The position numbers and the translations under genes were made by a program. From the NCBI RefSeq assembly GCF_000023845.1, contig NC_013170.1, positions 1,553,805 through 1,617,804 of the forward strand: a stretch of DNA of 64,000 nt, read 5' to 3'. Shown in pieces: positions 33,626 through 42,018 of this stretch. The DNA comes from Cryptobacterium curtum DSM 15641 (lineage in GTDB: Bacteria > Actinomycetota > Coriobacteriia > Coriobacteriales > Eggerthellaceae). The stretch's first letter is position 1. Each line of letters begins with the position of its first letter. The notes under the pieces are model-generated. The model worked only from the letters and a program-made list of their open reading frames with translations, did not search any database and had not been told where the DNA came from.

Positions 33626-34158
33626 GAAAGCACCCGCAGTTCAAAAGTACCATCCTGATACACCGCATAGCTATGGCTACCATCCTTCGGCACGCTTACA
33701 CTGCCAGGATTCACCACACGAATCGTCCTGCCATCCGCTAATTCCAGCAGCTTATTCTGTTTCACGTGCGTATGACCACTTAAAAATGTTGTTCCGTTAG
33801 AAAGCACTGGCAAGCTCGCGGGATTAGCTGGGCTCCACAGATGTCCATGCGTGCAAAACATCCGCTGAGAGCCGTCTGTCACCATCGTGTAATCAGCCAT
33901 ACACGGAAAGGAAAGTACCATCTGGTCGACCTCTGCATCACAGTTGCCTCGCACTGCCAACACTTGGTCGGCCAGGCTATTCAGCATCGGCGCGATCTGC
34001 TTTGGTGCATAGCCTTCAGGAAGATCGTTGCGCGGTCCGTGGTACAACAAATCGCCCAGAAGCAGCACCATATCTGGGCTTTCGCGCTCGATTTCACTCA
34101 TTAATTTGCCGCACCAAAGCGCCGAGCCGTGTATATCGGAAGCAATAACTAACTTCAT
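33622..34158 (-). CDS. YfcE/MJ0936-type metallophosphoesterase
   Basis: The 178-residue calcineurin-like phosphodiesterase has D-x-H in IASDIHGS, GDLLYHG, the GNCD motif, and THGH and SGHTHV histidines with closing PGSVSVPKD. It probably acts on a phosphodiester such as a cyclic nucleotide or cofactor fragment; the physiological substrate of the family is unclear. GAAAGGGG precedes the ATG. Confidence 0.92.
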   Translation of the reverse strand: MKLVIASDIHGSALWCGKLMSEIERESPDMVLLLGDLLYHGPRNDLPEGYAPKQIAPMLNSLADQVLAVRGNCDAEVDQMVLSFPCMADYTMVTDGSQRMFCTHGHLWSPANPASLPVLSNGTTFLSGHTHVKQNKLLELADGRTIRVVNPGSVSVPKDGSHSYAVYQDGTFELRVLS

Positions 34159-34201
34159 AGGGAATCCCCTTTCGAGTATTTCCCCTATTATAGCGGGCGC
34201 C

Positions 34202-34320
34202 TATCTAGTGCTGCAGCTTTGTGCGGCGCTGCTCTAGGGCGATGACAAACTTATGCGCTCTATCTAGCTATTGCTGCGGGGTTAGCTATCGCTCTAGGAC
34301 GACGACAAACTAGCCGCCCC
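34202..34320. repeat. two tandem degenerate 60 bp units
   Basis: Blocks such as GCTCTAGG(G/A)CGA(T/C)GACAAAC recur at exactly 60 bp spacing (34230 and 34290), each introduced by TATCTAG. The pair fills most of the gap between the phosphodiesterase and the DDAH-like gene. It looks like an old duplication of non-coding sequence. Confidence 0.6.
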
Positions 34321-34360
34321 GCCTGCCTGCACCCTCACCGAAACTTTTGCCCTCTTGGCC

Positions 34361-35152
34361 TTACGCACCCATCTTGTCGCTGAAGCGCAAACTCAAGCAG
34401 CTCAGGCCGCCATCGATCTTGCGGAACTCACTCGTATCGACCGTCACCGTCTGATAGCCCAAATCTTGCACGGCCTTAAGAACGGCTGGGTACCCTGCCG
34501 GCACAATAACTGTCCCATTGATCCAGATGCAATTAGCCGCATAGGCTTCGTTTTCAGGAATAACCACTTTGTTGAACTGGGCAAAATCAGGCTTATTAAC
34601 AAACTCGCCCGAAACAAGCATGTTGCCGTCTTCTAAGTAATTCACGCCGGTCTTTAAATGGAGTACTTCTTCCAGTGGAACTTCAGACCCTGACAAGCCA
34701 TACTTTTCCAAGATGGCAATGAACTGGCGAATGCCCTCTTCGTTCGTGCGAGCACTCCGCCCAACATAGAAATGGTCGCCTACCATCATGACATCGCCAC
34801 CCTCAAGGGTGCCGGGAGTCACAATATGTTCAATGCGGTCTGCAGGGTAATAACGGCGAATAATTGGCTCCATCAATGCTGCTTCGCCATTACGCGTGCC
34901 AGCACCAGGGTTGTCCATAATCGCGCACTCGCGCGTCAGTACGCAGGTGTCCTCAACAAAACAACTGTCAGGATACTCATTAGCTGCGGGGAGCACATCC
35001 ACCTCAAGACCTAAATCGACGAGTGCCTTAATGTACGCATCGTGCTGCCGCAGCGCGTTATCATAATCAGGTTTACCGAGTTCAGGAGCTGACGTAATGC
35101 CATCACAAACTGCCGGACATGGACGACGCACGATAATATTCTTAAAGGCCAT
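34361..35152 (-). CDS. DDAH-family amidinohydrolase (dimethylarginine/arginine-type)
   Basis: The 263-residue protein belongs to the guanidino-group-modifying superfamily. It has the substrate carboxylates in DSCFVEDTC and EGGDVM and the catalytic Cys in GGLSCLSLRF near the C-terminus. Its size fits dimethylargininase rather than the 400-residue arginine deiminase. Expected products are citrulline and an amine, or ammonia. AAAGGGATACC precedes the ATG. It follows an APC-type permease on the same strand, so uptake and hydrolysis of an arginine-like compound is a reasonable inference. Confidence 0.88.
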   Translation of the reverse strand: MAFKNIIVRRPCPAVCDGITSAPELGKPDYDNALRQHDAYIKALVDLGLEVDVLPAANEYPDSCFVEDTCVLTRECAIMDNPGAGTRNGEAALMEPIIRRYYPADRIEHIVTPGTLEGGDVMMVGDHFYVGRSARTNEEGIRQFIAILEKYGLSGSEVPLEEVLHLKTGVNYLEDGNMLVSGEFVNKPDFAQFNKVVIPENEAYAANCIWINGTVIVPAGYPAVLKAVQDLGYQTVTVDTSEFRKIDGGLSCLSLRFSDKMGA

Positions 35153-35193
35153 TGGTATCCCTTTCTTTTAGAATTCGTTAATGCAAAACCCAA

Positions 35194-36681
35194 TTAAGAA
35201 AGTCCGCCAGTTGCTGCCAAAAATATCGAAACAACTAACGCAACAAGAATAATGGCCAGAACTACCTTATCACTCACACTCGAGAGAAGCTTTTCGCCGT
35301 GTTCCTTCTTTGACCAGATATACACCGCGATACCAGGCGCATACAAAAAGCTCATGATGGCAAGCCCGGTCGCGCCGGTGGCAAAGCAAAGCAACAGGCT
35401 ATACGCAACGCCAACGATGCCTAAAATACGATACAGCGGCACACTGCCATTAACCTTACCGGCGAAACTCCCCGATTCTGTAAACGTAAGCTTTACCAGA
35501 TAGGCTGCTGACAACAGATACGGCGGCAGAATCATGCCGGCCGAAATCACATAGAAGAATTGATATGTGTTATCGCTGAACATCATAATAATAAGGAACG
35601 CTTCAACCACTGCCGCACTGATGACAAGCGTAGCAACTGGTGCACCCTTTTCATTGGCCTTCGCGAAAATACGCGGGAAGCAGGCGCTCTGCTGTGCTGC
35701 TTCAAACGGTGATTCAGCCGTGAGCACCGTATAGCCCAGCATTGCACCAATAAGGCTCATGGCAACGCCTATGTTGATAAGGATGGCACCCCAATCGCCC
35801 ACGGCAGCCTGCATAAGCTGCGCCATTGGTGGATTCTCTAGGGCAGCTAGGTCTTCCAATGGCAGCACACCCAACGACAGTAAACTCACCATAAGGTAGA
35901 TAGCCAACACACAGAAGAACGCAATAATAGTTGCCTTGCCAACATCGCCGCTGAATTTTGCCCGACCCGAAATAGCCACAGCACCTTCGATGCCAATAAA
36001 TACCCACATGGTTGTTGTAAGAGCGGCTGTCACTTTGTCAATGCCCGAAAGTGTCGCGCCCGTATCAGGATTAACTGTTATAGCACTGAGGTTGGCGACA
36101 AACACATCAGGGTTAAATTTCCCCAGAAAGATAATCGCCACAAGGGCGACAAAAAGCGGCACCAATTTACTGATAGTAATAACCGCATTCAGGGCGGCAG
36201 CTTCGGTGACACCACGTGAAACAACCAACACGTAAAACCATACGATAATCGATGCACCAATGATGCTAGGCAGATTATTCCCTGCGCCAAACACGGGAAA
36301 GAAATATGCCAGCGCTGAAAAAAGTAGTGCACTAAAACTAACAGTACACAGGATGGCTGAAATCCAATAGCCCCACGCACTGCAGAACCCGACAAACTGC
36401 CCAAAGCCTTCACTCGCATAGCTGTAAATACCGCCCTTGAGGTTTGGCTTGATACGAGACAGCGCAAAAAAGGTCAGCACCAAACAAAGAACGCCCACAC
36501 CCGATATGGACCAGGCAGTAATAATGGCTTGCCCGTCGGCACCACGCGCCGCCATATCGCCACACAGCGAAAAGACGCCGGCGCCAATAATTAAGGTAAT
36601 AACGGAAGTGACCAGGTGAAATAGACCGATACCCTGAGAATTGTCAGGGGTTTTCGCGGCAGAAGGTGTCTGAGCAGGCAT
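35194..36681 (-). CDS. APC-superfamily basic amino acid transporter (ArcD/antiporter-like)
   Basis: The protein of about 495 residues has 12 or more hydrophobic segments and the APC N-terminal signature LVTSVITLIIGAGVFSLCGD. Resemblance is closest to arginine/ornithine or polyamine antiporters. The frame stays open to 36786, but ATG 36681 behind GAGGGAACC gives the normal start for this family. Paired with the DDAH-like hydrolase 41 bases downstream, it probably exchanges arginine-like substrate for product. Confidence 0.88.
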   Translation of the reverse strand: MPAQTPSAAKTPDNSQGIGLFHLVTSVITLIIGAGVFSLCGDMAARGADGQAIITAWSISGVGVLCLVLTFFALSRIKPNLKGGIYSYASEGFGQFVGFCSAWGYWISAILCTVSFSALLFSALAYFFPVFGAGNNLPSIIGASIIVWFYVLVVSRGVTEAAALNAVITISKLVPLFVALVAIIFLGKFNPDVFVANLSAITVNPDTGATLSGIDKVTAALTTTMWVFIGIEGAVAISGRAKFSGDVGKATIIAFFCVLAIYLMVSLLSLGVLPLEDLAALENPPMAQLMQAAVGDWGAILINIGVAMSLIGAMLGYTVLTAESPFEAAQQSACFPRIFAKANEKGAPVATLVISAAVVEAFLIIMMFSDNTYQFFYVISAGMILPPYLLSAAYLVKLTFTESGSFAGKVNGSVPLYRILGIVGVAYSLLLCFATGATGLAIMSFLYAPGIAVYIWSKKEHGEKLLSSVSDKVVLAIILVALVVSIFLAATGGLS

Positions 36682-36772
36682 ATAGGTTCCCTCTATCATG
36701 CGTAATTTTATGGCACTATGCACAATCATACTCTTATATCCCCTGAAAAACGCAAAAAGATTGCCATCAAGG

Positions 36773-36784
36773 GCATAATTATGC
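36773..36784. promoter_or_regulatory. palindrome upstream of the permease gene (ARG-box-like?)
   Basis: GCATAATTATGC is a perfect 12 bp palindrome about 90 bp upstream of the permease start. AT-centred palindromes like this resemble ArgR/AhrC boxes, which would fit the arginine-related genes, but a single half-degenerate site is weak evidence. Confidence 0.3.
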
Positions 36785-36842
36785 ACCTATCGCAGTATAG
36801 CATCTTCATCGAGTATGATTATTTGCGTGCAGGCCGTTCTTC

Positions 36843-39800
36843 TTATTCGTATACCCGATGTTCAACGGCAATCTCGTCAATTGTTTCCTGGTGAAGCGCA
36901 CAGCCCAAACCGACAGCCTGCTCAGGGGGATTAATCTCCAGCATGCCCCGCTCAAGCGTAAGCGGCGGTGTCGTTATCTCGGTATCAAAATATCGAGAAC
37001 TTGAAGAAATATCGCCTGGTACCAACATGCCAGGCAGCGTCGCAAAGGCCGCATGCAATCGCTTACTGATGCCGGTATCGTACATACCGCCCATCCAAAC
37101 AGCAACACCACGTTCGCGTGCCCAATAGTAAAAATCGAGGGCTGGTTGTACACCTCCAAACTTGCCAATTTTCATGGCAACGCACCGCAAATCTGGATGA
37201 TTGGTTACTATGCGACGCAGTTCATGAGCATCTGTCCAGCTTTCATCTAAACAGATAGGACAAGCCAATTCGCCTTGTAAGCGACTTAGACGTTCGAACA
37301 GACCTCGCGGTCCAACCGCTGGAGCCTTATGCGGGTCAAGCGGTTCTTCGATGCAGGCAATATTTAGACGTGACAGTTCTATAAGCGTTTCCTTATCAGC
37401 CTCGGTAAAACTCTGGTTTGCGTCAAGCAGGAGTGTCAGTCCTGGATATCTCTCACGCACTTTGCGTACTATCCGCAGATCATGGCCTGGCTGAATTTTT
37501 AATTTAACGCGCGTATACCCCGTCTCAACAGCACGAGAAACACTATCGAGCACAAGCCGCGTGCTCGCAATGCCAACCACCGCGCCGCCTGCAACCCACC
37601 CCGGTGGCACAGGATGTGAAGATGACGCTTCTGTTGTTTCCAGTCGTCCATCAATAAGCTCGCGTACACTTTTTCCGACGATCGCGCCGTAAAGATCCCA
37701 CAGCGCCGGCTCCACCGCAGCACAAGCCAGCGGATGAGATCTCATACTCTCAGTGGCATTACTGTCATTGGCAGTCTCAGCGACATCGGTAGCATTACTC
37801 TTTTTAACAGCATGGGCATTGCTAGTGTCAGGTTTATCATCAGCGTCATTGCTGGTATCCACCCCGTATTTATCCTGAAAAGCTAGATACTTACTCACTT
37901 GGAGAGGATGAATAAACGTCTTCCCAACAATACACGGCACGATGCGCTTTTCTATAAACTGCAAGTCGTCTTCAATGGTCTCTGGCCCGTACCACGGAGT
38001 AGAAAAAGCCACATCCTCGGCAATTCCGGTATGACCGTGCGCATCACACACGGCAACAATAAGCGATTCTCGTTCCTTAAGCTGTGTTTTTGCAGTCCGC
38101 GTATCGACCATTGGCTGCTTGATACGCCAAACATCAAGACGAGTAACAGCCAGCCGTTCGCGATAGATAGTGCGCAGCGCAGCACGATCGACCTTGCCAA
38201 TACCGGTGCAGGGAAATTCAGGCACAACAATAATGTCTCGTGGCTGATAGAGGCGCGACAGGCGAACAGAAAGCTCTCGCCGAATGTCATCCGCAAAGGC
38301 AATCTCGTTAAAGCCGTCTTGTTGGGATATGTAGGCGGCTTCAACAAACGCAACCGGGCGCCTCCCCCACACCTCATCTTCTGCCCCAAATACAAATGCG
38401 TCAGTTACCCCCTTGTAGGCAAGTAACTTTGCACGAATTTCTTCCGGGTAAATGTTTTCACCGCCTGAAACAAACATGTCGCCAGTACGCTCTGCAACCT
38501 GTAAGCGCTCCTCAACGAGGCGAGCTCGGTCGCCCGTTAACAGGCATCCATCACGAGTAAAGGTCGCCTGCGCGTTCACATATTCCGAAATAACGCCTGG
38601 TCCGCTGACTGCCAACTGACCAAAGCCTGACTCGTCAGCATCGACAATGACTGCTTCATATCCAGGCAACAGGTGCAGTGTTCCATCGAAGTTGGCTGTC
38701 AGCCGGGCGTTCGCAATTTGGCTGCATGTTTCGGTCATTCCGTAGCTCACATACACCCGCGCATTCAGACGGCGGGCAACATCCAGCGTAGTGGTGTTAG
38801 GAACTGCCCCTCCAAGCAAAATACACTGATAGCGCTGCAAGATACCGGCCGCCTGTTTATTGGCGTCTGCGCAGTTCAAAAGATCGCGCAGAGTCTTGTC
38901 GACAACAGATATATGGGTGGCTCCAAACCGATCAGCGTCTGCCAGAACAACCGAAGCATCGAAGTTTCGATACAAAATAAACGGGGTGCCACTTAAGAGC
39001 GACCGAAAGATAATTTCCATACCGCCCACGTGATAGAAGGGTAACGTCGCCTGCCAAAGCACTGCTTTTCTACCACTGGAAACAGGGGCATTGCCAAGAG
39101 TAGCGTCGTCCATGAGGGGAAAACTGGTATTAAGAACAGCATCATTATTAGCGGCAGAAGGGTTATTGATGCTAGAAAGGCTATCGGAAACAGTAAACCC
39201 ATCGAAAGCAGTCTCACCAAGAGCAAAATCACTGCTGTAATAGACACCATTATTAAGAACAGCGTTTGAAGCAGCTGCCGCGCCGAGGATGTTTCCCCAA
39301 CTAAGAGAAGCAGCTTTAGGTCTGCCTGACGTTCCCGAAGTAAACATCACAACCGCTCGTCGCTTAAGATCAAAGTTCGTGGCTGATACACTCGAGCATG
39401 TATCCACCTTAGCGTGCAAAATGGGCTCTTGCGCATCTTGCGCAATAGTGCTCGTATCCAAGGTTGACTGTGCAACAAAACTGGTGGTTGTTAGACGCGA
39501 AGTCTCGTGGTCTTGCGACCCTCTTTTGTCTCTTGTGTCGCTGTGGGTCTGCGGGCTAGCACCGTACAGTGCATTCTCTATGCTACGAATGGGTCTATCG
39601 GTACTCGGCAGCACGCTTTCGATACTGCGAATACGATCGCATTTTTCTTCTTCGGTTAAGCGGGCATTAAGCGCCACCACGGTAAAGCCACCGTATGCAG
39701 CAGCAAGCAACAGTTCCACAAAGGCGACGCTATTTTCTCCGTCAGTCGATACCCAACCGCCTTTTCCTACACCTGAAGCGGCAAACAACTCTGCGCGCTC

Positions 39801-39926
39801 TTTAGCAGAAGCTACCAGTTCACGCAGCGGTATTACACGATACGCATCAGTTGCATCGATAAGGCCTATCGCTTCCGGCTGCGCAGCCAACCTCTCTTCG
39901 ATTAACCGAATAATATTCAACTCCAC
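36843..39926 (-). CDS. menEC: fused MenE-MenC: O-succinylbenzoate-CoA ligase and O-succinylbenzoate synthase
   Basis: Residues 1-600 are an ANL ligase: P-loop TSGTSGRPKAAS, motif YGMTETCSQI, LTGDRA and RTGDMFVSGGENIYPEEI. A linker leads to an enolase-superfamily MenC with the acid-base lysines in VKLKIQ, metal ligands in LLLDANQSF, ACIEEP and CLDES, and the opposite lysine in AMKIGKFGG. The two activities are consecutive but in reversed order in the chain (MenC makes OSB, MenE activates it). Two Ser/Asn/Thr-rich inserts (about residues 110-180 and 710-745) look disordered. GTG start behind AAGAGAG. Last gene of the men cluster. Confidence 0.93.
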   Translation of the reverse strand: MELNIIRLIEERLAAQPEAIGLIDATDAYRVIPLRELVASAKERAELFAASGVGKGGWVSTDGENSVAFVELLLAAAYGGFTVVALNARLTEEEKCDRIRSIESVLPSTDRPIRSIENALYGASPQTHSDTRDKRGSQDHETSRLTTTSFVAQSTLDTSTIAQDAQEPILHAKVDTCSSVSATNFDLKRRAVVMFTSGTSGRPKAASLSWGNILGAAAASNAVLNNGVYYSSDFALGETAFDGFTVSDSLSSINNPSAANNDAVLNTSFPLMDDATLGNAPVSSGRKAVLWQATLPFYHVGGMEIIFRSLLSGTPFILYRNFDASVVLADADRFGATHISVVDKTLRDLLNCADANKQAAGILQRYQCILLGGAVPNTTTLDVARRLNARVYVSYGMTETCSQIANARLTANFDGTLHLLPGYEAVIVDADESGFGQLAVSGPGVISEYVNAQATFTRDGCLLTGDRARLVEERLQVAERTGDMFVSGGENIYPEEIRAKLLAYKGVTDAFVFGAEDEVWGRRPVAFVEAAYISQQDGFNEIAFADDIRRELSVRLSRLYQPRDIIVVPEFPCTGIGKVDRAALRTIYRERLAVTRLDVWRIKQPMVDTRTAKTQLKERESLIVAVCDAHGHTGIAEDVAFSTPWYGPETIEDDLQFIEKRIVPCIVGKTFIHPLQVSKYLAFQDKYGVDTSNDADDKPDTSNAHAVKKSNATDVAETANDSNATESMRSHPLACAAVEPALWDLYGAIVGKSVRELIDGRLETTEASSSHPVPPGWVAGGAVVGIASTRLVLDSVSRAVETGYTRVKLKIQPGHDLRIVRKVRERYPGLTLLLDANQSFTEADKETLIELSRLNIACIEEPLDPHKAPAVGPRGLFERLSRLQGELACPICLDESWTDAHELRRIVTNHPDLRCVAMKIGKFGGVQPALDFYYWARERGVAVWMGGMYDTGISKRLHAAFATLPGMLVPGDISSSSRYFDTEITTPPLTLERGMLEINPPEQAVGLGCALHQETIDEIAVEHRVYE

Positions 39927-39952
39927 GGCAGCTCTCTTCTCTGTCTACCTTC

Positions 39953-40792
39953 TTAGGGAAAAACTGGAAACTGAGAGAAGTCGGGCTTGCGCTTTTCTTT
40001 AAAGGCGTCGCGACCTTCTTTTGCCTCGTCAGTGGTGTAGTATAAAAGGGTTGCATCCCCCGCTAATTGAGCCAAGCCCGCGTATCCATCTGTCGCAGCA
40101 TTGAAACTTGCCTTCATAAAGCGCAGCGCAGTGGGACTCCACTGCAGCATTTCGCGCGCCCATGCAACACATTCATCCTCGAGTCTATCGAATGGCACCA
40201 CTTTATTTACCATGCCCATTTCCTCGGCTTCTGCAGCAGTATATTGACGACAGAGATACCAGATCTCACGTGCTTTCTTTTGACCAACGATAGCCGCCAA
40301 ATACGAGGCGCCATACCCCGCGTCGAAACTGCCCACTTTTGGCCCGGTCTGCCCAAACTTAGCTGTCTCAGCCGCAATAGACAGATCACACAGCAGATGC
40401 AGAATATGACCGCCGCCAATGGCATAGCCGTTAACCATAGCAATAATGGGTTTGGGCACCACGCGCATAAGCCGCTGCAGATCGAGCACATTAAGCCGCG
40501 GAATATCGTCTTCACCAACATATCCCCCATTGCCGCGAATCTTCTGGTCGCCACCGCTGCAGAACGCTTCGTCTTCATGGCGACCTCCATGATTCATACC
40601 GGTAAGAATAATGACACCCACCCGGGAATCATCGCGGGCAAGTGAAAAGGCATCGAACATTTCACTCACCGTGAGCGGAGTAAAAGCATTGCGTCGCTCG
40701 GGACGATTGATAGTGATCTTAGCAATGCGATCAGCGGTTTCGTAGACAATTTCGCGATAGTGCTTTTTTTGAACCCATTGGATGTCACTCAT
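39953..40792 (-). CDS. menB: 1,4-dihydroxy-2-naphthoyl-CoA synthase
   Basis: The 279-residue crotonase-fold enzyme has oxyanion-hole and active-site segments [30 protein letters not shown] and [14 protein letters not shown]. It ends with the C-terminal KPDFSQF typical of MenB. It cyclises OSB-CoA. The strong AAGGAGGG sits before the ATG, and it is 26 bp from menEC. Confidence 0.96.
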   Translation of the reverse strand: MSDIQWVQKKHYREIVYETADRIAKITINRPERRNAFTPLTVSEMFDAFSLARDDSRVGVIILTGMNHGGRHEDEAFCSGGDQKIRGNGGYVGEDDIPRLNVLDLQRLMRVVPKPIIAMVNGYAIGGGHILHLLCDLSIAAETAKFGQTGPKVGSFDAGYGASYLAAIVGQKKAREIWYLCRQYTAAEAEEMGMVNKVVPFDRLEDECVAWAREMLQWSPTALRFMKASFNAATDGYAGLAQLAGDATLLYYTTDEAKEGRDAFKEKRKPDFSQFPVFP

Positions 40793-40860
40793 GGGTCTTC
40801 CCTCCTTGAGATACTGGCTGACGTATTAACATTAGCTCCCGCAGTTTGTATTCCTCGAAC

Positions 40861-42015
40861 TTATGGAGTGCCTCGAACCAAAACGTCTTCTGCTATCGCT
40901 GCGATACCGCGAGCGAATTCTTCCGGGGCTTCCAAGTGTACGTTATGCCCCGCTTCAACCGGTACAAGCTGTACCGAGGAAGCATGCGATGCAAGACCAG
41001 CGGCAACGCGCGCATACTTGCTGTCCTTCGTACCATATACATAATGCACAGGTACGGAAAGTGAGTTAAGCATACTACTTGTTTCAGCCGCAAGAGGCAT
41101 GGTATGAGCGCCCGCTGCGCGGCAAAGTGCTGCCAAAATATGAGAATCGCTTTCCATGCGCATCAGATGTTGCATCTGACGGATCTTTTGCGGAAGTGCC
41201 GCCTGACTTGCGAAGATTGGCAGCGACTCCCACCATGCCACTGCATCCGCCATGGATGTAGCCTCTTCAAAGCGTCGTGCCCAGCTTTCGTTGCGCGCTG
41301 CTAAACGAGCGCGCTCAGCAGCATCAACAGGTCCGATACCTGCACTTTCAAGCACCAGCGCATCGACGTCATTTTCGTAGCGGCGCACATACTCTAAGGC
41401 CGCACGCCCACCAAGTGAATAACCAACCAGTAAAAGACGAGGTTTGGTTGAAAAGAGCTCGGTGAGTTTTTCTCTTTCACGCTCAACAAGCTGGTGTGCT
41501 GTATCTGCCAGTGCCGACAGGCTCCATCTTTCTTGCAATTTCTCTTCTACTAGCAGGTGCTGCTTTTCCTGTAGTTCCTTTTTTACTGTCAGACACTGCC
41601 CGTCTTGCGATCCCTTTTCCGCCGACAGACGCTGCTCTTCTTGCAGCTTTTCTTCTGCTGGCAGATGACATCCACCTTGAAATTCCCCTCTTTCACACGC
41701 AAGACCGTCTGGGGTTATAGACATCACTGAACTCAAGAGGGCGCTCGGGTCGGTAAACACTGCTGAATCTGCAGGTGTGTTTGAAATTGTAGAGCTACCA
41801 GAACCGCCAAGTTCGCCTAAAGTGACCTCTCCCTCGATAAATAAAGACGGCGCATAGGTTGCAAAGAGCGGCATAGTATTCTTTAGATTACTCGCCGAAT
41901 CGCTTTGTAACGCAACCAGTTGAGCTCGGACAACATCCCACGTACGACCATACTGCATAAATCCATGCAAGAAGACGACAAGCAGCGGCGCTCTCGATTG
42001 CATACCTATCTGCAC
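40861..42015 (-). CDS. menH: MenH-like alpha/beta hydrolase with repeat insertion
   Basis: MenH (SHCHC synthase) marks are the oxyanion loop LHGFMQYGRTW, nucleophile elbow LLVGYSLGGRAA, and the late His in AGHNVHLEAP. At 384 residues it is about 120 longer than usual. The excess lies between the first strand and the nucleophile and includes four 12-residue charged repeats. It starts at GTG 42015 or ATG 42003, directly behind menD. Position between menD and menB agrees with pathway order. Confidence 0.85.
   Translation of the reverse strand: MQIGMQSRAPLLVVFLHGFMQYGRTWDVVRAQLVALQSDSASNLKNTMPLFATYAPSLFIEGEVTLGELGGSGSSTISNTPADSAVFTDPSALLSSVMSITPDGLACERGEFQGGCHLPAEEKLQEEQRLSAEKGSQDGQCLTVKKELQEKQHLLVEEKLQERWSLSALADTAHQLVEREREKLTELFSTKPRLLLVGYSLGGRAALEYVRRYENDVDALVLESAGIGPVDAAERARLAARNESWARRFEEATSMADAVAWWESLPIFASQAALPQKIRQMQHLMRMESDSHILAALCRAAGAHTMPLAAETSSMLNSLSVPVHYVYGTKDSKYARVAAGLASHASSVQLVPVEAGHNVHLEAPEEFARGIAAIAEDVLVRGTP
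41526..41672 (-). repeat. four tandem 12-codon repeats inside menH
   Basis: The units read (H/R/C)L-x-(A/V)-E-E-K-L-Q-E-x-Q (HLPAEEKLQEEQ, RLSAEKGSQDGQ, CLTVKKELQEKQ, HLLVEEKLQERW). The DNA shows matching 36-base periodicity of TTGC and TTTTC tracts. The segment is probably a charged helical hairpin or coil looping out of the hydrolase fold. Confidence 0.8.
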
Positions 42016-42018
42016 GGC

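Noticed and set aside
39289..40002. 237-codon plus-strand frame opposite menEC
   Set aside because: Antisense of a Ser/Asn-rich insert in menEC; no ribosome-binding site and no family resemblance.
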